From Emticicia aquatilis (GTDB lineage Bacteria > Bacteroidota > Bacteroidia > Cytophagales > Spirosomataceae), in contig NZ_BMKK01000010.1 in NCBI RefSeq assembly GCF_014644295.1, forward strand, positions 1-64,000: a DNA stretch of 64,000 bases, in the 5' to 3' direction. This document shows, piece after piece, positions 27,691 to 37,221 of this stretch. The notes below the pieces were generated by a model. The model saw only the letters and a program-made list of their open reading frames with translations, had not been told where the DNA came from and did no database searches. Within the stretch, counting starts at the first letter, position 1. The number at the start of each line of letters is the position of its first letter. The position numbers and the translations under genes were made by a program.

Positions 27691-29655
27691 ATGTGCCAAT
27701 TTTCAAGCCCAAATAAATGTATTTTTGAAGAAAAATACTTATACTGGAATGAAATATTTCCAAATAGTCTGTTAAAGTTTAATCAATTACCAACTGATAC
27801 TTTTGGGAATTGTATATTTCACAGCCAAGAAGTGAAATGGAAAAAAGAAAACCTTTTTTTTGATTACTTTTTAAGGTATATCGACTTATCAATTAAAGAT
27901 GAAAATATAAATTCAATTGATTTAACTCAACTTATAATTACTGGAGATAAATCTGAAATGATTAATCTTAGTGGCATTGATTTTACAAAACCATTAAATA
28001 TGAAACTTTGTACTTTCGAAGGTACACTTGATATGCGAAACTCTACTTTTAATGAAAATGTAGATATTTACAAATCAATGTTTAATGGGCCAGTCTATTT
28101 TAACAAGTCAAAATTTCATGATAGAACTAAAATTAATAACTGTATTTTCAATAAGCCTGCCTATTTCAATGATTCAGAATTTACTTCAAAAAATAGAGAT
28201 AGCTACCTCTCTTTTACGGAATCAATTTTCAAAGAACAGGCAAATTTTTCTGATACGAAATACCTTGGAGCTAACACAGACGTAAATTTTCAACTCGTTA
28301 ATTTCAAGCATAATGTATATTTTACAGCATCAAAGTTTGAGAGACACGCAATATTTAATGGAACACATTTTGAAGGCAACACAGATTTTAGGTCAGTTAT
28401 TTTTGAAAATAATGCTGTTTTTGTCGAAAGAGTACAGAATGATTTATCTAATATTGTTGTATTTAATAGTGTAGACTTTTCTTTGGCAAAATTCAATCGG
28501 TCGGTAATATTTCAAAACACTAAATTCAATAAAGCAGCATCTTTTGATGAAACTATGATTACACAATGTTCATTTAAAGATATTTTCATCAATTCCGACC
28601 TATCATTTAATAATTCAAAATTGGGATTAGCCGATTTTGATAATTTTGAACTAAACACAAATGGTCGAATAATATTTAGAGGAGTACTAAACAATAAAGT
28701 CTTAACAAGTCCAACTAATTTTAATATTGCTGATGAAAAAATTAATGGCTTTATAAGTTTCGAAAATACTAAAATGTCATGGATAAATAAAAATCAAGTT
28801 GACTTTCTATTAACTCTTGAAAAAAAAGGCAAAGTATATTTTGATAATGATTGTGAATTTGAGGCAAATGTAAAAATATTAGCATTTAGAATAGAGGGGC
28901 ATCCAGGTAACTACAAATTATTCAAAACAATTTTTCAGAAATTAGAAGAATGGATTGCCCTGTTTACTAATAATATACAGACTTTTTTGCAAATAGACAC
29001 ATCTTCAATTTCCTCAAATGAAATGAAAATCAAAGTAGTTTGGCAAAGAGAAGAAGATTATAAACTGTTCCAAACACTTTCAAAATATTATTTTGAATGT
29101 TTAAATGAAAAAAGTGAAAATCAAATTTCCGAAATTTTAAGCAAAATAAGTAGTCCTGATTTTCTAAACTCTTTTTCGACTGATAACAATATTTATTTTT
29201 CTAATTTAAACAACAATTTAAAAGATATTATTGATGATGTTATAGACACTTTTGGTAAGTATATAAAAAATTGTGACTTAGTCATGCCACCTGAGCTAAG
29301 CAAAAATTTATTAAATTCACAAACATCCTTAAATTTTTTCCCTAATGAGCAAATAGATATTTTTTATTTCTTAAATTTGGTAAATAATGCTTTAATTAAT
29401 TTTGATTTAAAAAATGTAACATTAAATATAAATATGATTAATAAAACGATAATTTCAGGAAAAGGTCATACAATCGGAAACATTACTCAACAGAATCAAA
29501 TACCTGAGAGTAGTAATGATACGAAGGCACCCGATGATAAGCCTTCAAAAATTAAAACTATTTTATCAGCAATACCTGAATGGGCTAAAATACTTGCTGG
29601 TTTAGGTGCAATAGCTACATTAGTTAAAGTTATAATTGAGTATAACAAACATTAA
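27691..29655 (+). CDS. Pentapeptide-type repeat protein with C-terminal membrane span
   Basis: 654 residues. Residues about 80-300 carry degenerate five-residue repeats with F or L in the centre (IDFTKPLNM, STFNENVDI, SKFHDRTKI, CIFNKPAYF, SEFTSKN), as in right-handed quadrilateral helices. The middle is helical (about 380-560). One membrane segment lies at the C-terminus (WAKILAGLGAIATLVKVIIEY). The leader from attC21 is 123 nt and holds no other gene. Pentapeptide proteins can sense or shield other proteins; the role here is unknown. Confidence 0.8.
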   Translation: MCQFSSPNKCIFEEKYLYWNEIFPNSLLKFNQLPTDTFGNCIFHSQEVKWKKENLFFDYFLRYIDLSIKDENINSIDLTQLIITGDKSEMINLSGIDFTKPLNMKLCTFEGTLDMRNSTFNENVDIYKSMFNGPVYFNKSKFHDRTKINNCIFNKPAYFNDSEFTSKNRDSYLSFTESIFKEQANFSDTKYLGANTDVNFQLVNFKHNVYFTASKFERHAIFNGTHFEGNTDFRSVIFENNAVFVERVQNDLSNIVVFNSVDFSLAKFNRSVIFQNTKFNKAASFDETMITQCSFKDIFINSDLSFNNSKLGLADFDNFELNTNGRIIFRGVLNNKVLTSPTNFNIADEKINGFISFENTKMSWINKNQVDFLLTLEKKGKVYFDNDCEFEANVKILAFRIEGHPGNYKLFKTIFQKLEEWIALFTNNIQTFLQIDTSSISSNEMKIKVVWQREEDYKLFQTLSKYYFECLNEKSENQISEILSKISSPDFLNSFSTDNNIYFSNLNNNLKDIIDDVIDTFGKYIKNCDLVMPPELSKNLLNSQTSLNFFPNEQIDIFYFLNLVNNALINFDLKNVTLNINMINKTIISGKGHTIGNITQQNQIPESSNDTKAPDDKPSKIKTILSAIPEWAKILAGLGAIATLVKVIIEYNKH

Positions 29656-30113
29656 TATTTTTTATTGTCTCATTAGACTTGCGTATGCTTCTAAAATAGT
29701 TTGACAGTTTTTGGCTCAAAATCTCTTTCGACAAGCCGAATCCGCTGGTTTTTCAGTTTTTCAAACGCATAATTTTTGGCGGATAGGACAGTTCTCTCCT
29801 ACTCTATTTTGGGGTTTTCTGCTCTCACAGTGGGTTTGCGACAAAATCTCTGCGTGGTAGTTCCGCAACTTTTTCTCCGACATCCAAAATATTTTGGTTC
29901 ACAATTGCTTTTTTAGATTTTTCAGTGCAAATTTACTTTCAGCAATCAAGTTTGTGGGATGGGTTGACTGGCTGGCTTAGGCGTCGTTCGACGCCAGATT
30001 GGAGCGGTCACAAAGTTCATAAATCCCAACTCGAAAGCATTATGTAAAGGCTTGATAATTAATAAATTAACTCTAAAATCACCCCAAAACCATCATAATG
30101 CTGGTCGTTGGAA
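29656..30113 (+). repeat. Module A with attC22
   Basis: Begins CTAAAATAGTTTGACAG. Hairpin GGCGTC/GACGCC, loop GTTC (29980-29995). attC22 is 30024-30113, starts TCCCAAC, arms GCATTATG/CATAATGC. Confidence 0.9.
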
Positions 30114-30142
30114 AAATTCTTTTCGTCATTAAAAATAAAGTT

Positions 30143-30694
30143 ATGCCTGAACTTTCATTTGAAAAATTACCACCCAATATTCAAATAATTTTAGATAATT
30201 TACACTGCCCCATTTTGCTTAACAGACACTTAATTTTAGTTTACAATGTCAGTAAAGTCTTAACTAAAAAAATCTTATATGAATTTCCCAATTTAGGGCT
30301 TAATGAAGATGAAATATTATTTGGGGCTGCTACACACGATATTGGAAAAATTATTGAAAAAAAAGAATTAAGAGAAAAAGGGAATATTCATGAAGAAACT
30401 GGCTATAAAATATTAATTGACTATGGCATAAATGAAAATCTTGCCCGTTTTACAATAACACATGGAAGTTGGGAAAATGAAAATTTAAGAATAGAAGACT
30501 TAATTGTATCATTAGCAGACAAAATATGGAAAGGGCAAAGAATTGACAAACTTGAAGAGAAATTAATCAAAGAAATTTCAACATTGATAAATTTAGATTA
30601 CTGGGCTACTTATTTAAAATTGGATAGTATAATATCTAAAATTATAATTGGTGCAGACAAAAGGCTGAATTGGCAAAGTAACTTTGAAAATTAG
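30143..30694 (+). CDS. HD-domain phosphohydrolase
   Basis: 183 residues from ATG 30143. The metal-binding HD pattern is complete: H29 (NRHL), H65-D66 (THDIGK), H83 (IHEETGY), H107 (THGSW), D126 (LADKIW). This suits a soluble phosphohydrolase acting on nucleotides or other phosphate esters; the substrate cannot be read from the sequence. Single cytoplasmic gene of its cassette, no regulatory domain. Confidence 0.88.
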   Translation: MPELSFEKLPPNIQIILDNLHCPILLNRHLILVYNVSKVLTKKILYEFPNLGLNEDEILFGAATHDIGKIIEKKELREKGNIHEETGYKILIDYGINENLARFTITHGSWENENLRIEDLIVSLADKIWKGQRIDKLEEKLIKEISTLINLDYWATYLKLDSIISKIIIGADKRLNWQSNFEN

Positions 30695-31127
30695 AACTCG
30701 TATATAATAAATAGTTTGACAATTTTAGCTCATAGGCACATTCGACAAGCAAAATTCGCTGGTTTTTCAGTTTTTCAAACGCATAGTTTTCGGCTGACAA
30801 GACAACAATTTGGTAATTCTTTTTTGGGGTTTTCTGCTCTCAAAGCTGGTTGGCGACAATTTCTCTGCGTGGTAGTTTCGCAACTCTTTCTCATAGATTC
30901 AAAATATTTTGGTATGCAGTTGCTTTTTTAGATTTTTCCGTGCAAATTTACTTTCAGCAATTTAGTTGGTAGGATGGGTTGACTGGCTGGCTGGGCGTCG
31001 TGCGACGCCAAATTAGAGCGGTCTCAATGTTCCGAAATTCCAACACGAAGCATTATGTAAAGGCTTGATAATTAACAAATTAACTCAAAAACCATTCCAA
31101 AAACCATCATAATGCTGGTCGTTGGAA
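30695..31127 (+). repeat. Module A with attC23
   Basis: Begins ATAAATAGTTTGACAATT. Hairpin GGCGTC/GACGCC, loop GTGC (30994-31009). attC23 is 31039-31127, arms GCATTATG/CATAATGC. Confidence 0.9.
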
Positions 31128-31156
31128 CGTTTCTAAAACAATTCGAATAGAGGTAA

Positions 31157-31363
31157 ATGGAGAAACTAATCAGAGAATGTGATGAATGTAAAAGTGCCTA
31201 TTTTAGTGATTCCTCACAAATGCCCAAACTTTGTCCTGAATGTTCACATTTCTTGTACGGTTATGCAAACTGTGAGCATGAGTTTTTGAATAAAAGATGT
31301 ATTAAATGCTATTGGAACGGTAATTCGACATCATATATTAATAGTCTTAAACAGAATAAATAG
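31157..31363 (+). CDS. Small cysteine-rich protein, 68 aa
   Basis: The 68 residues hold CDEC and CPEC (9-12, 28-31), then CEH and CIKC, probably one or two zinc ribbons. The C-terminal CIKCYWNG resembles the tail of small zinc-finger proteins. It is bounded by two attC sites and starts 29 nt after the first, which supports it as a real cassette gene despite its size. Confidence 0.75.
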   Translation: MEKLIRECDECKSAYFSDSSQMPKLCPECSHFLYGYANCEHEFLNKRCIKCYWNGNSTSYINSLKQNK

Positions 31364-31778
31364 TTTGACAATTTGATTTCAGTTCTAAAACTTATCCGAC
31401 AGGCAAAATTCGCTGGTTTTTCAAAATTTCAAACGCATATTTCATGACGGACAGGACAGTCCTTTCCTACTCTATTGGGGGGTTTCTGCTTGCAAAGTGA
31501 GCTGGCGACAAATCCTCTGAGTGGTATTTTTGCCAACTTTTCTTCAGTTCGCAAAGTTTTATCCAACTCATTTGCTTTTTTGTATTTTTCCATGCAAATT
31601 TACCTTCAGCAGTATAGTTCTTGGCTTGGGTTCTTGGCGTGCAAGCCGTCCTTCGGACGTCTTATCAGAGCAGACTCAAAGTTCATCAGTCCCAACACGA
31701 AGCATTATGTAAAGGTCTGATATTTAACAAATTAACTCTAAAATCACTCCAAAACCATCACAATGCTGGTCGTTGGAA
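31364..31778 (+). repeat. Module A with attC24
   Basis: The AAATAGTTTGACAATT box overlaps the stop codon of the preceding gene. Hairpin CGTCC/GGACG (31647-31659). attC24 is 31690-31778; its last base is the A of the next start codon. Confidence 0.9.
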
Positions 31779-32419
31779 TGAGAATAAAAAAAAACATATT
31801 CGATTTGAACATATTAAAGCGAACATATACCATAATTTTACTCTCAACTCTTTTGCTTTTCTTGTGTATAGAAATTACACTAATATTTAAAGCCGAATTT
31901 TGGAATAAATATAAACCTCAACTCTTTTTTGGTTATTTCTTCTTCTACTTACTCATATTATTAGCTTTTTTATTTTGCCTTTTACTCATTTCGGCTGTTC
32001 TAAGAAAAAATAGTATTTCGGCAGTGATAGAACTTAAATGGATATTTTTCTATACCGTATCTTTTATTTTATTTTTTAAATTTTCTCTAAATCTTAACAA
32101 GTGGTTTCATATTGGCAGTGAAGTAAAAACATATATCAGAAATTCAACAAATGAAATAATCGAAGATTTTGTTATTTATGGCAGACATAACAAAATGGAA
32201 GTAGCACAAATTTTGCCCAAGAAAGACACACTTGTACTATTTTATGGTAAAAGTATCGACTACGATACTCAAAATCCAAATGAAAATTCGGTAGAAATTA
32301 GCTTCACAAGTGCAAAATTCTTTACTCAAAAAGAAATATTAAGCAATTGGCGGGTTATTTCAGACAGTTTAAGCATTGAAATTATAAAAAAGGACTCTAT
32401 AAAAGTTGAAATCTGGTAA
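31778..32419 (+). CDS. Membrane-anchored hypothetical protein, 213 aa
   Basis: ATG 31778 lies exactly at the attC24 core (GTTGGAATG), so there is no leader and translation must depend on sequence in the attC. Three hydrophobic segments (about 15-35, 45-72, 85-103) are followed by a soluble domain of about 105 residues (EVKTYIRNSTNEIIEDFVIYG, then KKDTLVLFYGKSIDYD). No family recognised. Confidence 0.75.
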   Translation: MRIKKNIFDLNILKRTYTIILLSTLLLFLCIEITLIFKAEFWNKYKPQLFFGYFFFYLLILLAFLFCLLLISAVLRKNSISAVIELKWIFFYTVSFILFFKFSLNLNKWFHIGSEVKTYIRNSTNEIIEDFVIYGRHNKMEVAQILPKKDTLVLFYGKSIDYDTQNPNENSVEISFTSAKFFTQKEILSNWRVISDSLSIEIIKKDSIKVEIW

Positions 32420-32821
32420 AACACATGCTTATAAAATAGTTTCACAATTTTTAGCTCAAAGGCTCGTTCGACTGGACAAATGCGAAGTTTTTAATTGTTA
32501 ATTCTCAGTAAAATTTCAAACGCAAAGTTAACTTCGACATTTCTAATGCGTGGTATTTACTCAAATTTTACTCCGAAAAAAAATTCTTTTGCTTTTCAAA
32601 TTCTTTTTTCAGAACTTGGTATGCAGATTTGGTCAGCGACTTTCGATTAGAGCAGTTTCTACGCTTTTTTCTATCTTGGCTCTCAAATTTGGCTGGGCGA
32701 CATCAAATTGGAGCGGTCGCAAAGTTGGTTTGTCTCCAACACGAGCAAATAAGTAAAAGTTTGATAATCAACTAATTAAATCTAAAATCAATTCCAATCT
32801 TCTCATTTGCGGTCGTTGGAA
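32420..32821 (+). repeat. Module B with attC25
   Basis: Begins TAAAATAGTTTCACAATT. Family B core at 32550-32650, then GGGCGACATCAAATTGGAGC. attC25 is 32735-32821, arms GCAAATAAG/CTCATTTGC. Confidence 0.87.
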
Positions 32822-33404
32822 CGGTTTTCTTCGAGCAAATTCGTCTGAAATTATCGCTAAAAAGTCAGTTTTTGAAATTCTCCTTCGACATTTCAGCCGT
32901 GAAAACGATAAAATTCGTCGCTGTTTTTCGTAGAAATTTGTCGTTAAAAATCGGTCAGTTTGCATGATTTTTATGTCAGATTTTCAAACAAAACTTCATT
33001 TTTTTTAGCCGTGAAAACGATAAAATTCGTCGCTAAAAATCGGTTAGTTTGCATGGTTTTATGTCAGATTTTCAAGCAAATTATCTCCTTTTCAACTCAA
33101 AAACGATAAAATTTGTCGCAAGCTCATAAGATTTCAAGCTCTCGGTCGACAAGATAAACCAACGGTTTTACTCCAAAATTCTTACATCCATCCGACAATC
33201 ACTCAGAGCGGTTTCTTTGTAAGCACTTTTTCGCCAATCAACTTTTTGGGGTCTTTTCGCTTGGAATGCGTCCGACTTCTCGGACGGGGTTCCAGCGGGT
33301 TTGAAAAAATTTCCCTTGTCCAACAGACGTATTATGAAAAAGTTTTTGCATTTTTGCTTAAAATCAATCAATAATCCCAATCATCATAATACTTTGGGTT
33401 GGAA
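32822..33404 (+). repeat. ORF-less cassette with internal repeats and attC26
   Basis: No plausible gene in 580 bp. AGCCGTGAAAACGATAAAA starts near 32890 and again near 33009, each followed by TCGTCGCT and, somewhat later, AAAAATCGGT-AGTTTGCATG and ATGTCAGATTTTCAA; a third partial copy (AAAACGATAAAATTTGTCGC) is near 33102. Hairpin CGTCCG/CGGACG (33269-33286). attC26 is 33319-33404, arms CGTATTATG/CATAATACT. Its body belongs to no other family. Confidence 0.75.
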
Positions 33405-33423
33405 TTTTTTTTAAAATAATACA

Positions 33424-33774
33424 GTGAGTTCAATGATATCCAAATTTTTTTATCCCACTTACAAGTTTAAAATCTACAAGGTACTGTATTTGTCAATTAT
33501 CATTTATTCAATCCCATTATTTTTATTTTTCCTGCTTACTTTTGACGAACTAACTTTTCATTTTATAAATATTTTCCCTTTATCAATATTACTTGTATTT
33601 CTTGCTCCATTTTCAATAATTGGAATAATTTTCAATATTATCAGTCCAAAAAAGGCAAAAATTGAACTTAATAGTCGAAATAAAGAAATAGCAGAATGGA
33701 TGTTATTTATTGGAATCTTAGGCTTTTTTATTGGGGTATTGGGATTAATGGTTGTTTATTTAGTGATTAATTAG
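33424..33774 (+). CDS. Small membrane protein, 116 aa
   Basis: Three hydrophobic segments (about 18-42, 50-75, 92-115) and a short polar loop with ISPKKAKIELNSRNKEIAEW. The start may be GTG 33424 or ATG 33433, three codons apart. No family recognised; single gene of the cassette. Confidence 0.72.
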   Translation: MSSMISKFFYPTYKFKIYKVLYLSIIIYSIPLFLFFLLTFDELTFHFINIFPLSILLVFLAPFSIIGIIFNIISPKKAKIELNSRNKEIAEWMLFIGILGFFIGVLGLMVVYLVIN

Positions 33775-34210
33775 TTGTATGCTGTGCTGCTAAAATAGTT
33801 TGACCGCCTTTAGCTCAAAGGCACATCCGACACGCAAAATTCGCTGGTTTTTCAGTTTTTCTAACGCATAATTTTTGACGGACAGGACAGTTCTCTACTA
33901 CTCCATTTAGGTTTTTCTGCTTGCAAAGTTGGCTGGCGACAAGTTCTCTGAGTGGTATTTTTGCCAACTTTTCATCGACTCGCAAAGTTTTATCCAACTC
34001 ATTTGCTTTTTTGTATTTTTAAGTGCAAATTTACTTTCAGCAATCGACTTAGCTGGCTTGGGTTGGTTGGCGTGCTTGGTGTCTTGCGACACCAAATCAG
34101 AGCGGTCGCAAAGTTCATAAGCTCCAACACGAAGCATTATGTAAAGGCCTGATGATTAACAAATTAACTCTAAAATCACTCCAAAACCATCACAATGCTG
34201 GTCGTTGGAA
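33775..34210 (+). repeat. Module A with attC27
   Basis: Begins GCTAAAATAGTTTGACCG. Hairpin TTGGTGTC/GACACCAA, loop TTGC (34076-34095). attC27 is 34123-34210, arms GCATTATG/CACAATGC (one mismatch). Confidence 0.9.
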
Positions 34211-34223
34211 CGAGAACAAAAAT

Positions 34224-34838
34224 ATGTATAATATCAATCTACATGACGAATTATTACAAGCTGGCCTTAACCAAGATTTGAATGAAATTAATAGAGATTT
34301 TGATAAAACAATAAATGAACTCGAACAAGTATTATCACTTTATTTAGGTCAATTAGAGTATGCCAAAAGTCAAAAACTACATCCTTACATTGTCTTGCTT
34401 AATTTCACGATTAATCTAAATATATTACTTCTTGATAATAAACTAACATCAAAATATTTAGTCAACTCAAAAACTGAATGGGAAAAAAGATACTTTGCAA
34501 GAACTTTGTGTATATTGACGTATGAAGCAACAGAAGATATTCCCGAATTAACTGGAAGTCTATTTAAGAAAACCTTATCCGAACTAAATAATGGCAATCA
34601 CTATTTGAACGAACTAAAAACATTATCCGCTTCTCTGCATCAATTTAAGGCAAAACACCGTGTTTTTTTGAAAAATATACGAAATAATACTTTTGGACAT
34701 AGAGAACATAATTCTGAAATTCAAATAAAAGCTATTATAGACTTGAATTGGGCAGAAATTATAGATATTAATACTTCGTTCGATTCAATTTTAAGAAATT
34801 ATGGTGCATTCTTACAAAGAATAATGGCTAATATTTAA
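34224..34838 (+). CDS. HEPN-like helical protein, 204 aa
   Basis: ATG 34224; the frame upstream only covers attC27. The protein is helical throughout. The stretch FLKNIRNNTFGHREHN includes R153-x5-H159, the R-x4-6-H signature of HEPN ribonucleases and of AbiU2-type relatives. No second domain or antitoxin is present in the cassette. A role in abortive infection or RNA cleavage is inference from the motif. Confidence 0.7.
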   Translation: MYNINLHDELLQAGLNQDLNEINRDFDKTINELEQVLSLYLGQLEYAKSQKLHPYIVLLNFTINLNILLLDNKLTSKYLVNSKTEWEKRYFARTLCILTYEATEDIPELTGSLFKKTLSELNNGNHYLNELKTLSASLHQFKAKHRVFLKNIRNNTFGHREHNSEIQIKAIIDLNWAEIIDINTSFDSILRNYGAFLQRIMANI

Positions 34839-35307
34839 AGACTTTTCCACTTAACAGTTATTTAGGCTCATGCGACAAGTATGCGATTGAAATAATTTGA
34901 CATTTTTTAACTCAAAGGCTTCGTCGACAAGCCGAAACCGCTGGTTTTTCAAATTATCAAACGCATATTTCTTGGCGGACAGGACAGTTCTCTCCTACTC
35001 TTTTTTGTTTTTTTTGCTCTCAAGGTGGGCTGGCGACAAGAACTCTGTTTGGTAGTCTTGCCACTTTTATTCCAAAACTCAAATTATTTCTGAACTCGTT
35101 TGCTTTTTTGTATTTTTCCATGCAAATTTACTTTCAGCAGCATAGTTCTTGGCTTGGGTTCTTGGCGTGCAAGCCGTCCTTCGGACGTCTTATCAGAGCG
35201 GACGCAAAGTCAGTTTAGTCCAACTCGGGCAAGCAAGTAAAAGTTTGATAATCAATTAATTAACTCAACATTCGCTCCAAAATCATCTTGCTTGCGAGCC
35301 GTTGGAA
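34839..35307 (+). repeat. Module A joined to family C attC28
   Basis: Family A body starting GATTGAAATAATTTGACA, hairpin CGTCC/GGACG (35175-35187). attC28 (35219-35307) carries family C arms GCAAGCAAG/CTTGCTTGC and a family C spacer, so the join lies just after TCCAACTCG. Confidence 0.88.
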
Positions 35308-35331
35308 AAATAAAAACCGAAATTTAAAAAT

Positions 35332-35784
35332 ATGAGACGAATAAAATGGGGAATATTTACTGTCTTAATTGGACTATTGCCTTTTTTTGCTCGACTAATT
35401 ATTTATTTAACAATTAAAAACGTACAACCAATTTACCTTTTGAATGAAATAGATTTAACAGCTTTTGGACTTGTTTTGCATGTAACTAACCTTAATGATT
35501 TAACTGAAAATTATATAGGTGAAGAAAAATGGAAATATAGTAATATTGGCTTGTGTATATTATTTGTAATCGTTTATGCCTTCTTTCTATCTATAACCTA
35601 TTTTGCAGAAATTGATACCGATGGTAAGTATGCTGACAGAAATAGTATAAAAATTTGCTCTTTTGTGCTTAGTTTAGTATCTTTGGGTTACAGCTACTGG
35701 CTTGGTGGGGTTATCTCAAATGATACATCAAATGTGGTTCCTCCTGTAAATACATCAAATGGATATTTTTTTTCAAAATATTGA
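35332..35784 (+). CDS. Membrane protein, 150 aa (first gene of a three-gene cassette)
   Basis: Three or four hydrophobic segments (about 5-27, 65-90, 107-130). The C-terminal tail NDTSNVVPPVNTSNGYFFSKY is polar. The 3' end overlaps the next small gene by 26 nt. The three genes of this cassette overlap in series and probably act together with the DUF6414-like protein. Confidence 0.75.
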   Translation: MRRIKWGIFTVLIGLLPFFARLIIYLTIKNVQPIYLLNEIDLTAFGLVLHVTNLNDLTENYIGEEKWKYSNIGLCILFVIVYAFFLSITYFAEIDTDGKYADRNSIKICSFVLSLVSLGYSYWLGGVISNDTSNVVPPVNTSNGYFFSKY

Positions 35785-35929
35785 TTTAATAGTCAAATCT
35801 GCAACTTTTTTTGCTTCGGCAGGAGCTATTGTCTTATCAATAAAAAATATCCTTGATAGCAGAACAAGACAAAAACATATTGATGACTTTTTACGCAAAA
35901 GGGAAGCACGAAAACGTAAGTCCCTATGA
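35759..35929 (+). CDS. Small overlapping gene, 56 aa
   Basis: Starts at ATG 35759 inside the end of the membrane-protein gene and stops in an ATGA overlap with the next start (35926), the hallmark of translational coupling. The product has one hydrophobic helix (IDLIVKSATFFASAGAIVLSI) and a strongly basic C-terminus (SRTRQKHIDDFLRKREARKRK). Family unknown. Confidence 0.65.
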   Translation: MDIFFQNIDLIVKSATFFASAGAIVLSIKNILDSRTRQKHIDDFLRKREARKRKSL

Positions 35930-36930
35930 AAAAAATCAAATCATTTATCTATCTTGACAATTATAAAATGTATTCTATAGCTTCTCAAATCTTTGAGGGC
36001 TTAACAGAATATATTATCTCCTCAAAGTCTAATCATACTGAAGAATCCAATAAACAAGAAGGCAGCAAAGCAAGTGGATTAATAATGGCTGATATAATTA
36101 CAGAATCTTCAGCACAAACTGAAAAAAAATTTTTGCATGACTATTCATATACACTATTTGAGAATGCACTATTTCAGGAAGATAAAGTAATTGAACTAAA
36201 TGATTCTAACGTAGAAACTAAAATTTTAGAAATACAAAGTAAAAATTTTATTAAAGTTACTGGTAGAATTGCAGTTAAGGATGTTAAAAACATTCATGAA
36301 ACATTATTAAAAATGAATGACCTATTAACTGCAACAAAGTATTTGCAATATCAAAATACATATAAACAAGAAATTGAAAAGTTTAATGAGCAAATCAACA
36401 CGATTTCAGACAGAAATCAGAAGCAAAAGGTTAAAAGTATTTTTGAAAACAAATTTTCATTTGAAAAAATAATTAAAGATGAACTACTTGATAAAAAGTT
36501 TGTTGAACATCTATCGCTTCTATTTAGCTATGGTTATAATGATATGCTTGAGGTATTGCTGCCAATAGAAAAACAAGGTAACTTCTATTTGTTTAGCTGC
36601 AATCTCGACAGACAAATGCTTAAAGAAAAAGTTGATTATATTGTAAAAAAATATTCAAGAGAAACTGAACAAGAATTTACAATATTTGGAATACTAACAC
36701 AGTCAAAACGATACTCTGAAGAATTAGAAACCGAAGATTTAAACCATGTTCATAGAGATGAAGATGCAATGAAATTACAAATGAATAAAGTCAGAAAAGC
36801 ATTAAGTGTGATGGAAAACACATTTAATAAAAAGCTTGAATATGAGTATATAATTGACCCATTGCAATTTATAGAGAGTTATAATTTTACCGACGTGAAA
36901 TTAGGGCTTTTATTCAAGTGGAGCTTCTAA
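35926..36930 (+). CDS. DUF6414-like protein, 334 aa
   Basis: The N-terminus (IKSFIYLDNYKMYSIASQIFEGLTEYII) matches, as I recall it, the start typical of DUF6414 family proteins. The rest is helical with a coiled coil at about 140-185 and a C-terminal KWSF. No catalytic motif. Cotranscribed with, and translationally coupled to, the small basic membrane protein upstream. The family's function is not known to me. Confidence 0.68.
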   Translation: MKKIKSFIYLDNYKMYSIASQIFEGLTEYIISSKSNHTEESNKQEGSKASGLIMADIITESSAQTEKKFLHDYSYTLFENALFQEDKVIELNDSNVETKILEIQSKNFIKVTGRIAVKDVKNIHETLLKMNDLLTATKYLQYQNTYKQEIEKFNEQINTISDRNQKQKVKSIFENKFSFEKIIKDELLDKKFVEHLSLLFSYGYNDMLEVLLPIEKQGNFYLFSCNLDRQMLKEKVDYIVKKYSRETEQEFTIFGILTQSKRYSEELETEDLNHVHRDEDAMKLQMNKVRKALSVMENTFNKKLEYEYIIDPLQFIESYNFTDVKLGLLFKWSF

Positions 36931-37200
36931 TTTTACTTTAGACAGCCACTCAGAGCGATTCAAGGGTTCTTCAACTTTTCGGGCGACAAGCACCGCCTTT
37001 TTGTTAGCTTGCTTGCTTTTCTCCAAATCATTACTATTTTTGTACTGGCTTGGTTAGCACTTTACTTTTTCGGGCGACCAAGTTAAGGCGTTGGTGTTTC
37101 AACTTACTTGGATTCCAACTTCCGCATTAAGAAAAGGTAAGATACTTATAATCAATAATTTAACTTTAATACCCAACCATCTCAATGCTTTTGGTTGGAA
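36931..37200 (+). repeat. Module E with attC29
   Basis: Short: CAGAGCGATTCAAGGG, CGGGCGACAAGCACCGCC, CTTGCTTTTCTCCAAATCA, CGGGCGACCAAGTTAAGG. attC29 is 37114-37200, ends TTTTGGTTGGAA. No AAATAGTTTGACAG box. Confidence 0.83.
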
Positions 37201-37221
37201 TGACAAAAATCCATATAACAA

